Assembly: GCA_023413555.1 (NCBI GenBank)
Contig: JAEZPG010000101.1
Location: forward strand, 1 to 35,877
From: Bacillota bacterium
GTDB taxonomy: Bacteria > Bacillota > Clostridia > Lachnospirales > Lachnospiraceae
Reading direction: 5' to 3'
Length of the DNA stretch: 35,877 bases
The translations under genes and the position numbers were made by a program. How positions within the stretch are numbered: the first letter of the stretch is position 1; each line of letters begins with the position of its first letter. Below are positions 25,611 to 34,313 of the stretch, piece after piece. Under the pieces are notes generated by a model, which worked only from the letters and a program-made list of their open reading frames with translations, searched no databases and was not told the origin of the DNA.

Positions 25611-27671
25611 TTACTTCTGCTCTACGTATCCACACTGTTGTTCCGCACATACTAACTTATTTCCTTTTTCAAGCAATATATCATTACATATCGGACAACG
25701 TTTATCACTTGGCTTCTGCCATGACATAAAATCACATTCTGGATTGTTCTCACAGCCAAAATAACGTCTACCTTTTTTAGTCTTTCTAAGAACTACTTCG
25801 CCTCCACATTTAGGACATTTAACACCTATTTTCTCCAGATAAGGCTTTGTAAAACGACACTCAGGAAAACCAGGGCATGCCAAGAATTTCCCATGTGGGC
25901 CATATTTAATTACCAGATTTCGACCACATTCATCGCAAAGCTCCTCTGTAACCTCATCCTCTATTTTATAATCTCCTAATTCCTCTTCAGCAGCCAGAAC
26001 AGATTCTTCTAAATCAGGATAAAAATTCTGTACCACGGTTCTCCATTTTACTGTGCCTGCTTCCACACAGTCCAACAACCCTTCCATATTTACCGTAAAA
26101 TTTACATCTACAATACTAGGAAATGCCTGCTTCATAATTTGATTCACAACATCTCCAAGTTCAGTAACATACAGATTCTTATTTTCCTTTGCCACATATC
26201 TTCTGGCAATAATGGTTGAAATTGTAGGAGCATAGGTACTTGGTCTTCCTATTCCAAGCTCTTCTAATGTTTTAACCAAACTTGCTTCTGTAAAATGCGC
26301 CGGTGGTTGAGTAAAATGTTGTTTTTCTTCAAACTCATCAACTATTAGTTTTGAATCCACAGTAATAGATTTGGATATAAAACTATTTTCTATCTTATCA
26401 TCGTCTGAGGTATATATAGACATAAAACCATCAAACACAATCTTGGAAGCTGAGCTGGTAAAACGGTATCCACCTCCATCAATTCTTATGGAAGTAGTCT
26501 CATATCGAGCAGGTGCCATTTGGCTTGCCATAAACCTTCTCCAAATCAGTTGATATAAACGGAACAAATCTCTTGGAAGACTATCTTTTAATATAACTGG
26601 AGAATAATCCATATAGGTTGGTCGAATTGCCTCATGAGCATCCTGAATCTTTCGCTTATCTTCTTTCTTTGTATCGTTACTCAGGGCATATTCTTCTCCA
26701 TACTGTTCTACTATATAACTTCTTACACTTTCCTTTGCCTCATCACTAATTCTTGTGGAATCAGTACGTAGGTAAGTAATCAAACCAATACTTCCTTTTC
26801 CCTTAATCTCTACGCCTTCATATAACTGTTGCGCCAGTCGCATTGTCTTTTGTGTAGAGAAATTAAGATTCTTAGACGCTTCCTGTTGGAGAGTACTGGT
26901 TGTAAAAGGTAAGGGAGATTTCTTAATTCGATCACTGGTCTTAATATCAGTAATTTTAAAGTCAGCTCCTTCTATCACCTTTCGTATATTCTCTAATTCT
27001 TCTTTATTATGAATTGTTACTTTACTCTCTGTCGTTCCATAGAACTTAGCTTCTAGTGGCTTTTTATCTCCTTCGATTTGAAACAGGGCATTTAACGTCC
27101 AGTATTCCTCTGGCAAAAATGCATTAATCTCTTCTTCCCTATCACAAATAATACGTAAGGCTACTGATTGAACACGACCAGCACTTAAACCTCGTTTCAC
27201 TTTCGCCCAAAGAAGTGGACTTATCTTATACCCTACTAAACGATCCAGAATTCTTCTTGCCTGCTGAGCATCCACCAAATCCATATCGATATCACGTGGT
27301 TGTTTAATACTACTTTTAATTGCATTCTTTGTAATCTCATTGAATGTAATACGATAAGTTTTTTTATCTTCTAATTTTAAAGCTTTTGAAAGATGCCAAG
27401 ATATTGCCTCACCTTCACGGTCGGGGTCAGTTGCAAGATAAATCTTATCTGCTTTTTTAACTTCCTTACGCAGCTTAGCAAGTAAATCACCTTTTCCACG
27501 GATAGTGATATATTTAGGCTCACAATCATGTTCTACATCAATTCCTAACTGACTCTTAGGTAAATCCCTCACATGGCCATTTGACGCCATTACTTCATAA
27601 TTTGCACCTAAATATTTCTTTATTGTATTCGCTTTAGCAGGCGACTCTACTATCACAAGATATTTTGGCAT
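25611..27671 (-). CDS. topA: DNA topoisomerase I (type IA)
   Basis: A 686-residue enzyme that relaxes negative supercoils. The Toprim domain starts at once (MPKYLVIVESPAKANTI) and holds the metal site TDPDREGE at 81-88. The catalytic tyrosine is Y300 in GLITYLRTDST. Three C-terminal zinc-ribbon-like units follow, with Cys pairs at CDECG/CPGFPEC, CPKCG/CENNPEC and CPIC/CAEQQC. The ATG at 27671 is chosen because AAGGAG lies 7-8 bases before it; the reading frame extends upstream to 27710 without support. It has its own promoter and is flanked by dprA and codY. Confident. Confidence 0.97.
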   Translation of the reverse strand: MPKYLVIVESPAKANTIKKYLGANYEVMASNGHVRDLPKSQLGIDVEHDCEPKYITIRGKGDLLAKLRKEVKKADKIYLATDPDREGEAISWHLSKALKLEDKKTYRITFNEITKNAIKSSIKQPRDIDMDLVDAQQARRILDRLVGYKISPLLWAKVKRGLSAGRVQSVALRIICDREEEINAFLPEEYWTLNALFQIEGDKKPLEAKFYGTTESKVTIHNKEELENIRKVIEGADFKITDIKTSDRIKKSPLPFTTSTLQQEASKNLNFSTQKTMRLAQQLYEGVEIKGKGSIGLITYLRTDSTRISDEAKESVRSYIVEQYGEEYALSNDTKKEDKRKIQDAHEAIRPTYMDYSPVILKDSLPRDLFRLYQLIWRRFMASQMAPARYETTSIRIDGGGYRFTSSASKIVFDGFMSIYTSDDDKIENSFISKSITVDSKLIVDEFEEKQHFTQPPAHFTEASLVKTLEELGIGRPSTYAPTISTIIARRYVAKENKNLYVTELGDVVNQIMKQAFPSIVDVNFTVNMEGLLDCVEAGTVKWRTVVQNFYPDLEESVLAAEEELGDYKIEDEVTEELCDECGRNLVIKYGPHGKFLACPGFPECRFTKPYLEKIGVKCPKCGGEVVLRKTKKGRRYFGCENNPECDFMSWQKPSDKRCPICNDILLEKGNKLVCAEQQCGYVEQK

Positions 27672-27801
27672 TGTACCACTCCTTATTTCTAGCATTATTC
27701 CAAAAAGCAAAACATGATTGCTAATCTGCTATTTTACACTCTAAACGTAGTCAATCATACACTACTTTATTCGCCCTTGCAAGTAAAACGTATTATTTTT
27801 T

Positions 27802-27830
27802 ATTATAGTAATCAAATATGTACAAAACAA
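27802..27830 (-). promoter_or_regulatory. Predicted topA promoter
   Basis: TTGTTT at 27830..27825 and a perfect TATAAT at 27807..27802 have the optimal 17-base spacer. It lies 23 bases after the dprA stop and gives a leader of about 125 bases. There is no terminator between dprA and this promoter, so readthrough from dprA is also likely. Confidence 0.65.
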
Positions 27831-27852
27831 TCACTGTTTATACTAACTTTTT

Positions 27853-28986
27853 TCATAAAACCCGAATGTAATAATTCTTAGAGGTTTGGGCTACTAGTTT
27901 CTTCATTTCCAGATGAAGCAGTACCTTCATTAAGCTTCCCATATCCATGGAAGACTGCTCTATCAAAGAGCTTATATGTTTCGATTCTAAACCAAGACAG
28001 CATAGAACCTTCTTTTCCTCTTCCGATAGAACAAGCTTGTCTTTTGAGCCATTTGAAAGAGGCTCCCTATAATTTGTGATATTATAGTATTCCAATATTT
28101 CCTGGGGAGAAGTTATAAGCTGTGCCCCATATTTTATTAGTTGGTTTGTACCTTCAGAAAGTGCGTCACATATTCTTCCAGGTATTGAGAAAATGTCTTT
28201 TCCCTGTTCCAATCCCTGATCTGCTGTTATTAGTGAACCACTTTTTCCTTTTGCTTCTATCACAAGAATTCCATCACATAACCCACTGATGATTCTATTT
28301 CTTAACGGAAAATGGCCAGCTTTTGGCAGGACACCTGGACCATATTCACTAAGAATCCCGCCTTGGTTCTCAAGCTTCCTATATAGCTCTATATTCTCTT
28401 CTGGATAACAGTAATCAATTCCAGAACCAAGTACAGCTAATGTATATCCAGAGGCCTCTAAAGCTCCTTCATGACCATAGGAATCAATCCCTCTTGCCAT
28501 CCCACTAATGATCTGTACTCCTGCTTGTGCAAGACTTCTCGCAAAATATCTTGCAACCTCTCTACCATACGGTGAACAATTCCTTGCGCCAATAATACCC
28601 AAGGATAACTTATAGGAATCAGGTAAAGTACCCAGGCTGTATAGGCCATAAGGAGGGTCATAGATATCACGAAGTTTTTGAGGATAACAGGAATCTGCAT
28701 AGGAACAAAAAGAAATATGCTTTCTCTCCAAATTATGAAGATGTTTTCTAATGTTATCTATGCTTCTGTTCTGCAATATAGTACAATAATCCTTTTCCTT
28801 TAATCCCCCTATTCCTCGGAGATCCTGTTCCCTACTATAGAATATATCCATAGGTTCAGAGAACACCTCTAATAACCTGGTAAGCTTTTTCTGTCCGATA
28901 CCCGGCAGATTACAAAGCCAATACCATAATTCCTTTTGGCTTATTTCCTTAGTTGCCTTCTTGCAAATGATAATACCACCTTTCAA
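27853..28986 (-). CDS. dprA: DprA/Smf, DNA-processing protein
   Basis: A DprA protein of about 371-377 residues that loads RecA on incoming single-stranded DNA in transformation. An N-terminal helix-hairpin-helix-like segment (LPGIGQKKLTRLLEVF) precedes the Rossmann-like core with IGARNCSPYGREVA, ISGMARGIDSYGHEGAL, AVLGSGIDYCYPEEN and the later KSGSLITADQGLEQGKDIFSIPG. A C-terminal winged-helix-like domain follows. There is no ATG at the start: the longest form uses TTG at 28986, 11 bases after comM, with poor ribosome binding site spacing, while AAAGGTGG lies inside it (see findings). Gene identity is confident, start is not. Confidence 0.93.
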   Translation of the reverse strand: MKGGIIICKKATKEISQKELWYWLCNLPGIGQKKLTRLLEVFSEPMDIFYSREQDLRGIGGLKEKDYCTILQNRSIDNIRKHLHNLERKHISFCSYADSCYPQKLRDIYDPPYGLYSLGTLPDSYKLSLGIIGARNCSPYGREVARYFARSLAQAGVQIISGMARGIDSYGHEGALEASGYTLAVLGSGIDYCYPEENIELYRKLENQGGILSEYGPGVLPKAGHFPLRNRIISGLCDGILVIEAKGKSGSLITADQGLEQGKDIFSIPGRICDALSEGTNQLIKYGAQLITSPQEILEYYNITNYREPLSNGSKDKLVLSEEEKKVLCCLGLESKHISSLIEQSSMDMGSLMKVLLHLEMKKLVAQTSKNYYIRVL

Positions 28987-28997
28987 TATTTCTTAGT

Positions 28998-30530
28998 CTA
29001 ACTCCAATATTTTTTGTCCTGACTTCTATAGCAAACAGCCTCTGACAAGTGTTTTACAGTTATTCTTTCACTTTCCTCCAAATCCCCTATGGTCCGAGCC
29101 ACCTTTAATATTCTATGATACGCCCTGACACTAATCTGCAATGTTTCAAATACAGAATCAAGGAAGTCTTTTTCCTCTCTTCCCAACACACAATAGCGCT
29201 TTATTGTACTTGGTGTGAGTTCAGAATTAAAGAAGAAATCCTCCTTCACATATCTCTCCATCTGCATTCTCCTTGCTGTCAAAACGTGTTGACGCATCAT
29301 CTCTGATGTTTTCTCCAAAACATTACTACCAATTGTTTTGTAATCCACCTTATCTGCTTCAATCACGATATCAATTCTATCTAAGAGAGGTCTTGATATC
29401 TTATTGAGATATCTCTTTATCTCAGGTGGTGAGCAATGACAAATATTACGGTCAGGATAAAAGCCACAATTACACGGATTCATTGAAGTAACCCACATAC
29501 AATTGGCTGGATATTGATAAGAGCCACTTAATCTATTAATGGTTACTTTTCTCTCCTCCAAAGGCTGTCTTAATATCTCCAAAGTAGATTTCTTGAATTC
29601 TGGAAGTTCATCTAAGAATAGAACACCTCCAGTAGAGAGGCTGACTTCACCCGGTCTGGCATACTGCCCACCCCCAATCAGCGCACCTTCGGTAATGGTA
29701 TGATGTGGACTTCGAAATGGGCGTTTCACTACAAGAGCCTGGTTGGCATCTAACAATCCACATATACTATAAATCTTAGATATTTTTAAACTCTCCTCAA
29801 AGCTTAAATCTGGCATAATAGTAGGTATTCGTCTCGCCAACATAGTTTTTCCTGTACCAGGGGGGCCGATCATCAGAAGATTGTGCATACCACTAACCGC
29901 TATTTCAATTGCTCTCTTACAAGCAGCTTGTCCAACCACTTCAGAAAAATCTTCTTGATATTGTTTCTCCTTATCCATCAATATGGCGGCTATATCAACA
30001 AATGCAGGCTCAATCCATATCTTGTTCAGAAGATAATCTACTGTCTGCCCAACAGTCTCTACTCCTATTACTTGGATTCCTTCTACCACAGCGCCCTCCA
30101 AACAATTCTCCTTTGGTACAATACAGCGCATAAAACCAGCCTCCTTTGCCATAAGCACAATCGGAAGCACTCCATTTATTTTTCTGACATTACCATTGAG
30201 ACTTAATTCACCTATGATTAAGGTGTTCATAAGACAGTCATTAGGAATTACACCTAATGCGGATAGAACTGCAACTGCAATTGGTAGGTCATAAGCTGTA
30301 CCTTCCTTCCTCACATCTGCAGGTGACAGGTTAATTGTGATACGCTTTGGAAGTAAAGGAAAGCTAGCATTCTTTAAAGCAATTCTAACTCGTTCTCTAG
30401 CCTCCTTAACTTCTGACGCAAGATATCCAACCATTGAAATCTGAGGAAGTCCATCTGTAACATCTACTTCCACTTGAATCAGTGTGGCTTCCAAACCAGT
30501 TAGTGAGCCACTATACGCTTTACTAAACAT
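28998..30530 (-). CDS. comM: ComM/YifB family Mg-chelatase-like AAA+ ATPase
   Basis: A 510-residue AAA+ protein of the YifB/ComM family; in transformable bacteria ComM is a hexameric helicase that aids branch migration of incoming DNA. The N-terminal domain (MFSKAYSGSLTGLEATLIQVEVDV) is Lon-S5-like. The AAA+ core has Walker A GPPGTGKTMLARRI, Walker B GGVLFLDELPEF, and TSMNPCNCGFYPD. The start is ATG at 30530 right after AAGGAGGAAT; the frame runs 15 codons further upstream without support. It is paired with dprA. The ComM role is inferred from family. Confidence 0.94.
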   Translation of the reverse strand: MFSKAYSGSLTGLEATLIQVEVDVTDGLPQISMVGYLASEVKEARERVRIALKNASFPLLPKRITINLSPADVRKEGTAYDLPIAVAVLSALGVIPNDCLMNTLIIGELSLNGNVRKINGVLPIVLMAKEAGFMRCIVPKENCLEGAVVEGIQVIGVETVGQTVDYLLNKIWIEPAFVDIAAILMDKEKQYQEDFSEVVGQAACKRAIEIAVSGMHNLLMIGPPGTGKTMLARRIPTIMPDLSFEESLKISKIYSICGLLDANQALVVKRPFRSPHHTITEGALIGGGQYARPGEVSLSTGGVLFLDELPEFKKSTLEILRQPLEERKVTINRLSGSYQYPANCMWVTSMNPCNCGFYPDRNICHCSPPEIKRYLNKISRPLLDRIDIVIEADKVDYKTIGSNVLEKTSEMMRQHVLTARRMQMERYVKEDFFFNSELTPSTIKRYCVLGREEKDFLDSVFETLQISVRAYHRILKVARTIGDLEESERITVKHLSEAVCYRSQDKKYWS

Positions 30531-30625
30531 ATTCCTCCTTATCCAATTCTCTATTACCCCAATACACCTTAACAAAAGCCATTTATCACTTCAATATATC
30601 TAAACAGAATAAGAGGATTAATGTA

Positions 30626-30659
30626 AAAACCTCCTGTCTCATACTAAACAGGAGGTTTT
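30626..30659 (-). terminator. nrdR terminator
   Basis: A perfect 12-bp stem (arms 30626-30637 and 30648-30659, core CCTCCTGT/ACAGGAGG, loop of 10), directly after the nrdR stop, ends in a T run on the minus strand. A standard intrinsic terminator. It separates nrdR from comM-dprA, whose own promoter I could not identify with confidence in the remaining 95 bases. Confidence 0.88.
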
Positions 30660-30661
30660 AT

Positions 30662-31120
30662 TCAATCCTTTGAATCCAATATTTTTTTTATTTCATTCAT
30701 AAAAGTATTCACATCTTTAAATTCACGATATACAGAAGCAAATCTAACATAGGCAACCGGATCCAACTCCTTAAGCTTATCCATTAGTAATTCCCCAATC
30801 TTATAGCTAGGAATCTCCTTTTCTTCCATGTTAAAAATTACATTTTCTACTTCTTCCACCAAATCATTGATCTGATCAACGGATATTGGCCGCTTATGAC
30901 AAGATCTAAAAACACCTGCTTCAATCTTACTTCGATCATAAGGCTCCCTTGTATTATCCTTCTTAATTACCACCAATGGTATAGTTTCCACTTTTTCATA
31001 AGTAGTAAAACGCTTTTTACAATTATCACACTGACGTCTCCTGCGGATAGTGCTATTTTCATCGGCCGGCCTAGAATCGATTACCTTAGTGTTCTCAACT
31101 CCACAAAATGGACATTTCAT
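30662..31120 (-). CDS. nrdR: NrdR, ribonucleotide reductase gene repressor
   Basis: A 152-residue repressor of ribonucleotide reductase genes that senses dATP/ATP. The zinc ribbon has C3, C6, C31 and C34, with RRRRQCDNCKKRFTTYE. An ATP-cone domain follows (about residues 49-139), with VVIKKDNTREPYDRSKIEAGV. Length is typical. The ATG follows TAGGAGG with 8 bases spacing. It has its own consensus promoter upstream and a strong terminator, so it is probably a single-gene unit. Confident. Confidence 0.97.
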   Translation of the reverse strand: MKCPFCGVENTKVIDSRPADENSTIRRRRQCDNCKKRFTTYEKVETIPLVVIKKDNTREPYDRSKIEAGVFRSCHKRPISVDQINDLVEEVENVIFNMEEKEIPSYKIGELLMDKLKELDPVAYVRFASVYREFKDVNTFMNEIKKILDSKD

Positions 31121-31177
31121 ACTGCATCCTCCTACGAAATTAAGTATCCTTCATAATTCCATAATTCTCTAATATTA

Positions 31178-31205
31178 AGTATATTATAAACAGTGGGTGT
31201 GTCAA
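31178..31205 (-). promoter_or_regulatory. nrdR promoter
   Basis: A perfect TTGACA at 31205..31200 and TATACT at 31183..31178 have a 16-base spacer. A TATAAT lies inside the spacer but has no -35. The -35 lies 19 bases after the ylmC stop. Confidence 0.72.
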
Positions 31206-31223
31206 GAGATTTGTTGACTTTTA

Positions 31224-31484
31224 TTAGAATTTGCATTTTACCAATACTTCTTCAATATTAACGTCGACAAGAATAATATCAGGTCCTATTTGCCGAATGC
31301 AAGTCCAATCAATAATATATTCGGTTTCTCTTCCTAAGATACCCCATATTTTACATGGGCCAGGTACTATTATCTTAAGAATACAACCTGTATCAATATC
31401 TATCTCCACATCTCCAACAAAGCCAAGCCTTTGGCAATTACAAGCATTTATTACTTCTTTTTGCCGTAAATCATAGATTCTCAT
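31224..31484 (-). CDS. ylmC: YlmC/YmxH family PRC-barrel protein
   Basis: An 86-residue small protein of the YlmC/YmxH sporulation-associated family. It begins MRIYDLRQKEVIN and contains GFVGDVEIDIDTGCILKIIVPG and a later IDWTCIRQIGPDIILVDV, a PRC-barrel-like beta pattern. The ATG at 31484 follows AGGTGA; the frame extends ten codons upstream without support. It lies behind sigG, as ylmC lies near sigG in Bacillus. Its biochemical role is not known to me. A sigG terminator precedes it, so it needs readthrough or a promoter I could not define. Confidence 0.82.
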   Translation of the reverse strand: MRIYDLRQKEVINACNCQRLGFVGDVEIDIDTGCILKIIVPGPCKIWGILGRETEYIIDWTCIRQIGPDIILVDVNIEEVLVKCKF

Positions 31485-31565
31485 ATACTCACCTGGTTTC
31501 TTTAGGCTTCCCATATCAATATATGTAACATATAGTTTGGTTTATTCCAGATTATCTATAACAAA

Positions 31566-31612
31566 ATAGACCACAGTAGTTATCTTTATTGCAAGAGACT
31601 TCTGCGGTCCAT
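31566..31612 (-). terminator. sigG terminator
   Basis: Arms at 31602-31612 and 31566-31576 pair over 11 positions with two G-T wobbles, and the minus strand continues with TTTTGTT. It starts 20 bases after the sigG stop. A likely intrinsic terminator. Confidence 0.7.
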
Positions 31613-31631
31613 TATTCGTTTACATTCACCC

Positions 31632-32411
31632 TTAGTGTGTCAAATAATTTTTCATATTACGTAGAGCACTCTTTTCAAGTCTGGAAACCTGGGCCTGTGA
31701 TATATCTATCTCCTTGGCTACTTCCATCTGAGTTTTTCCTTCGAAGAAACGTAACTTGATTATGTTATGTTCTCTATCCGGAAGCTTATCCATAGCCTCT
31801 TTTATAGATATCTCCTCTATCCAGCTCTCCTCTTTGTTCTTTTTATCACTAATCTGATCCATGATATAAAGAGTGTCTCCGCCTTCAGAATATACAGGTT
31901 CATACAAGGAAACTGGATTCTGTATAGCATCTAAGGCATATACAATATCCTCACTACTGATACCAATTTCATTGGAAATGTCACCAACAGTAGGTTCCTT
32001 ATCATTGCGCTTCATCAATTCTTCTTTGGCATATATGGCCTTATAGGCTGTGTCACGAAGAGATCGACTTACGCGAATTGTATTGTTATCTCTTAAATAT
32101 CTTCGAATCTCTCCAATGATCATTGGAACAGCATAAGTAGAGAATTTGACATTTTGAGTAATGTCAAAATTATCAATTGCTTTCATAAGTCCAATACATC
32201 CAATTTGAAATAAATCATCCACATTTTCATTACTGTTGGAAAACCTTTGTATGATACTTAGTACCAGCCGGAGATTTCCTTTTATATATAGCTCTCTAGC
32301 CTCCTTGTCACCATTTAAAATACGTTGAAATAATTCTTCCTTCTCAGGGTTTTTTAGCAGTGGCAGTTTTGAGGTATTCACGCCACAAATCTCAACCTTA
32401 TATAGAGCCAT
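31632..32411 (-). CDS. sigG: RNA polymerase sporulation sigma factor sigma-G
   Basis: A 259-residue late forespore sigma factor. The N-terminus MALYKVEICGVNTSKLPLL is diagnostic for sigma-G. Region 2 contains NVDDLFQIGCIGLMKAIDNFD and KFSTYAVPMIIGEIRRYLRDN; region 4 contains LPDREHNIIKLRFFEGKTQMEVAKEIDISQAQVSRLEK. The ATG at 32411 follows GGGAGG; the frame continues six codons upstream. A 188-base gap separates it from sigE, which in related bacteria holds a forespore (sigma-F/G) promoter; I could not identify one with confidence. Confident in identity. Confidence 0.97.
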   Translation of the reverse strand: MALYKVEICGVNTSKLPLLKNPEKEELFQRILNGDKEARELYIKGNLRLVLSIIQRFSNSNENVDDLFQIGCIGLMKAIDNFDITQNVKFSTYAVPMIIGEIRRYLRDNNTIRVSRSLRDTAYKAIYAKEELMKRNDKEPTVGDISNEIGISSEDIVYALDAIQNPVSLYEPVYSEGGDTLYIMDQISDKKNKEESWIEEISIKEAMDKLPDREHNIIKLRFFEGKTQMEVAKEIDISQAQVSRLEKSALRNMKNYLTH

Positions 32412-32599
32412 ATTGCGACCTCCCAACATACAATTCGTGTATAAGACTTTCTATACATAAATGATTTACCACTTAAAACAGATTTATACTGTATAGGATA
32501 TTGTAATAATTTCCATTTTATGTTAAGTCTCATATATTGAGAGAAAATACCTTATCTATGAAAATATAATTTGACATTGTTGCCTTACTCAAGATTGAA

Positions 32600-33340
32600 C
32601 TACTCTAGTCTCATCATCTCCTTTTTTAAACGCTTAATAATCTTCTTCTCCAGTCTTGAAATATAAGACTGGGAAATTCCTAACATATCAGCCACTTCTT
32701 TCTGAGTTCTTTCATTACCATCCTCTGTATTAATACCAAATCTAAGCTGAACGATAATTCTCTCTCTCTCCGAAAGTTTCGACAAAGCACTGCTTAATAG
32801 TTTTCTGTCAACCTCATCTTCTATGCCTTTATATATAATATCCTCCTCTGTCCCCAATATGTCCGACAACAAAAGTTCATTACCATCCCAGTCTACATTC
32901 AAAGGCTCATCAATGGACACTTCCATCTTTGTCTTGTTATTGCGACGCAGATACATCAGAATTTCATTCTCTATACAACGGGAAGCATAAGTTGCAAGCT
33001 TAATATTCTTCTCAGGATTAAATGTATTAATTGCCTTAATTAACCCAATGGTACCAATGGAAATTAAGTCCTCTACTCCTATCCCTGTGTTGTCAAATTT
33101 TTTAGCTATATAGACAACCAATCTTAAGTTATGCTCTACCAGCAATGTCTTGATTTGATCATCATCTTCTGTACCCAACCGGCTGATGGCACTGGCCTCC
33201 TCAACTGGATCAAGTGGCGCAGGCAATACATCAGCACCTCCTATGTAATGAATCTCCCCTCTCTGCTTAAAAAGTAAGTCCCTAAAGTCCGGAATGACAC
33301 GAAATTGGAACTTATTTGGTATAGATATTTTTAATAGCAT
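32600..33340 (-). CDS. sigE: Pro-sigma-E, mother-cell sporulation sigma factor
   Basis: A 246-residue early mother-cell sigma factor made as an inactive precursor. Residues 1 to about 30 are the membrane-associated pro-sequence, which is less conserved; mature sequence begins around HYIGGADVLPAPL, where SpoIIGA-dependent cleavage occurs in Bacillus. Regions 2 to 4 are complete (ENEILMYLRRNNK, DEPLNVDWDGNELLLSDILG, LGISQSYISRLEKKIIKRLKKE). The ATG at 33340 follows GGGAGG. It lies 64 bases after spoIIGA, whose product is needed to process it. Confident. Confidence 0.97.
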   Translation of the reverse strand: MLLKISIPNKFQFRVIPDFRDLLFKQRGEIHYIGGADVLPAPLDPVEEASAISRLGTEDDDQIKTLLVEHNLRLVVYIAKKFDNTGIGVEDLISIGTIGLIKAINTFNPEKNIKLATYASRCIENEILMYLRRNNKTKMEVSIDEPLNVDWDGNELLLSDILGTEEDIIYKGIEDEVDRKLLSSALSKLSERERIIVQLRFGINTEDGNERTQKEVADMLGISQSYISRLEKKIIKRLKKEMMRLE

Positions 33341-33404
33341 CTGACTTCCTCCCACATTATTATTCCTAGCTATTATATACAAAGAAGAATTGATATCGTT
33401 TAGA

Positions 33405-34244
33405 CTAAATCAGTTCTTCGTGTAAAATCACCTGATAATCCTGCTTACCTGATAAGGTCCCTTTGTATAAACAGGCAATAACATTCTTATAAATGTGCTG
33501 CTCCTCATTGACTTCTACTAATAACTCATCTAAAACAATACCGCACATAGTCCCACTATCCTTACCAATACTGCGGTATGGTATTATTTTTATCCGCGTA
33601 CTATATTCCAAAATGTTCTTTGTCAATATCTTATCTATTACCTTTTGCTCAACTATAATAACAGGCTTGTTGGATATAGGTTCTCTCAAATGATTTCCTG
33701 TATCCAAAAGTCCCATAACAGCAATAGATTTGCCTTCTAGAGATAATTGCACTTTGAATAATGTTAGTAATCTTCGCCGAATTTTATTGATATAACAAAA
33801 AACAGTTGGTGATAGAATCAAAAAAAATAGCATAATGATAATCATAGCTAAAACGCTTATATTGTAACTAGAACCTAAGTCTAACAGACGATCTATAAAC
33901 TTTTTAACTGTTGGTATCCCTATTAGAAAGTGAAAAACTCCACCAATAAAAATAGTCTGACCATATAAACCAAGAGATATAAACAATAATCGCATCAACT
34001 TATATCTACCAAAACTAACGAAAACCATAGCTACAGCAAGAACTATATAAGCAAATATTAACTCTACAAGCAATGGCAAATCATGAGCATATAAAAGCAA
34101 AGTTGCCCCTAAGGAGCCTAGTACGCTTCCCAATAATAAACGCCATAATCTATATGTAAGCTTCATCAATCTACCTGTAAATAGTAGTATGAGAAAGTCC
34201 ATAAAGAGGTTCCATATAAAATACAAATCAAGATAAATAACAAT
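33405..34244 (-). CDS. spoIIGA: SpoIIGA, sporulation aspartic protease that processes pro-sigma-E
   Basis: A 279-residue membrane protease of the sporulation septum. The N-terminal half has about five hydrophobic helices; the C-terminal half contains the aspartyl protease motif LLDTGN, with the aspartate at residue 181 if the start below is right, close to D183 of the Bacillus enzyme. There is no ATG near the 5' end. The first standard start codon (TTG, 34226) lies 30 bases from the ribosome binding site AGGGGGTGATC. Reading upstream from it gives I-V-I-Y-L-D-L, which aligns with the M-K-I-Y-L-D start of Bacillus SpoIIGA and places initiation at ATT 34244. Identity confident, start inferred. 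Confidence 0.93.
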   Translation of the reverse strand: MVIYLDLYFIWNLFMDFLILLFTGRLMKLTYRLWRLLLGSVLGSLGATLLLYAHDLPLLVELIFAYIVLAVAMVFVSFGRYKLMRLLFISLGLYGQTIFIGGVFHFLIGIPTVKKFIDRLLDLGSSYNISVLAMIIIMLFFLILSPTVFCYINKIRRRLLTLFKVQLSLEGKSIAVMGLLDTGNHLREPISNKPVIIVEQKVIDKILTKNILEYSTRIKIIPYRSIGKDSGTMCGIVLDELLVEVNEEQHIYKNVIACLYKGTLSGKQDYQVILHEELI

Positions 34245-34250
34245 TATCGA

Positions 34251-34262
34251 AGATCACCCCCT
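34251..34262 (-). promoter_or_regulatory. spoIIGA ribosome binding site
   Basis: AGGGGGTGATC matches 10 of 11 positions to the complement of the 16S rRNA 3' end (AGGAGGTGATC). From its GGGGG the ATT at 34244 is 12 bases away and an ATA at 34247 is 9 bases away, whereas the TTG at 34226 is 30 bases away. This site decides against the TTG start. Confidence 0.75.
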
Positions 34263-34280
34263 GATCCCGAGCCTGTAACC

Positions 34281-34313
34281 ATTATATACTTTTCTAATTG
34301 TTAAGTTTGTCAA
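34281..34313 (-). promoter_or_regulatory. spoIIG-type promoter with 21-base spacer
   Basis: A perfect TTGACA at 34313..34308 and a perfect TATAAT at 34286..34281 are 21 bases apart. The same odd spacing (22 bases) is known for the Spo0A-activated, sigma-A-dependent spoIIG promoter of Bacillus subtilis. On the plus strand, TTTGTCAA overlaps the -35 and a second TTGTC lies 19 bases upstream (34326-34330), both resembling part of the Spo0A box TTTGTCGAA. Confidence 0.6.

Noticed and set aside
28998..30530. Magnesium chelatase subunit
   Set aside because: The AAA+ core is of the Mg-chelatase type, but the N-terminal domain, length and pairing with dprA fit the YifB/ComM family.
32412..32599. Forespore (sigma-F/sigma-G) promoter before sigG
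   Set aside because: A GTATA followed 14 bases later by GGTAAATCA is present, but the -10 does not fit GGnnAnAnTA and the spacing is short. The gap may well hold a promoter, but I cannot point to it.
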